Of a stretch of 64,000 bases of DNA, positions 63,630 through 64,000 are shown one piece after another. Source of the stretch: Acanthornis magna. Taxonomy: Eukaryota > Chordata > Aves > Passeriformes > Acanthizidae. Below the pieces are notes generated by a model, which saw only the letters and a program-made list of their open reading frames with translations, had not been told where the DNA came from and ran no database searches. The translations under genes were made by a program, and so were the position numbers. The stretch spans positions 1,178,001 to 1,242,000 of the forward strand of contig JAWUZG010000016.1 of the NCBI GenBank assembly GCA_036785705.1, read 5' to 3'. Each line of letters starts with the position of its first letter. Positions within the stretch are counted from its first letter, which is position 1.

Positions 63630-64000
63630 AAACAGATAATGGGTTAGGACTGAAAAGAAAACCTTCAAAGCCTGGATCCAAGGTAACAAAAATGGTACTT
63701 ACACTTTCCTGTGATGGGGTTACTTAATGAGAAATCCCCCAGCTCCAAACTCCCAAAACATCTGTGTGTAGCCAGGGTTGAAACCCAAACCTGAGCTCTC
63801 CACTCTGAGCTCACCTCTAATAATTAACAGCCCTTTGCTGGATTAATAAACATTCCAGTGCATGAATCTTGTTCTCATTTTACGTATTTTCTGACCTGTC
63901 CATATTAGCATGTACTTGAAAAAAATTCTAGTTTTACTTATTGTAGTATTTGGGAGTTCTGAAAAATTGCCTGCCACAAGAGGTTATTCAAATTCTGGTC
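63630..64000. other. Intergenic sequence at the right edge
   Basis: No feature was recognised. Confidence 0.35.

Overview
The window looks like nuclear DNA of a bird, most likely a passerine. The evidence is a set of CR1 LINE 3' ends (six on the minus strand, one older copy on the plus strand) and a 1.39-kb solo endogenous-retrovirus LTR of a type I recall as common in passerines. No long reading frame looks like a full gene, and there is no operon-like packing. The species cannot be named from this sequence.

Left end (1 to ~4.1 kb): the only gene I can support is on the minus strand. A CpG-dense patch (3891-4027) acts as a likely promoter/5' end. A short first coding exon (3841-3755) ends in a near-perfect donor. 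After a 2.3-kb intron, a second exon (1455-1329) encodes a peptide with PPSILRKR and RRVRFREPEE. The two exons join in phase 0. The encoded segment carries two protein phosphatase 1 docking motifs (SILK-type and RVxF-type) and resembles NRAC (C14orf180), a small vertebrate membrane protein enriched in fat and heart. The membrane-spanning part would lie off the left edge. The intron holds an unusual nested inverted-repeat element (3008-3259).

Rest of the window (~4.1 to 64 kb): a gene desert upstream of that gene. This agrees with the mammalian arrangement as I recall it, where a long gene-poor stretch lies between KIF26A and C14orf180. It holds CR1 fragments, the LTR (18314-19704), a few very old SINE-like remnants (40.7, 45.1 and 45.8 kb), short tandem repeats ((GATA)12, a 47-bp tandem duplication, a 17-bp minisatellite, a 17-C run inside T tracts), and several AT-rich blocks with homeodomain/POU-type motifs that are candidate conserved regulatory elements (25.4, 33.2, 34.3, 44.7, 46.8, 48.5, 49.4, 53.9, 58.4 kb).

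A few isolated exon-like segments with good splice signals occur in the desert. The best is a phase-compatible pair at 46865-46953 and 47830-48014 on the plus strand. Single candidates lie at 13117-13177 (minus), 22747-22886 (plus) and 31971-32023 (plus). They could belong to lineage-specific genes or long non-coding RNAs, or be chance. Calls of conserved elements rest on composition and motifs only; no alignment was possible.
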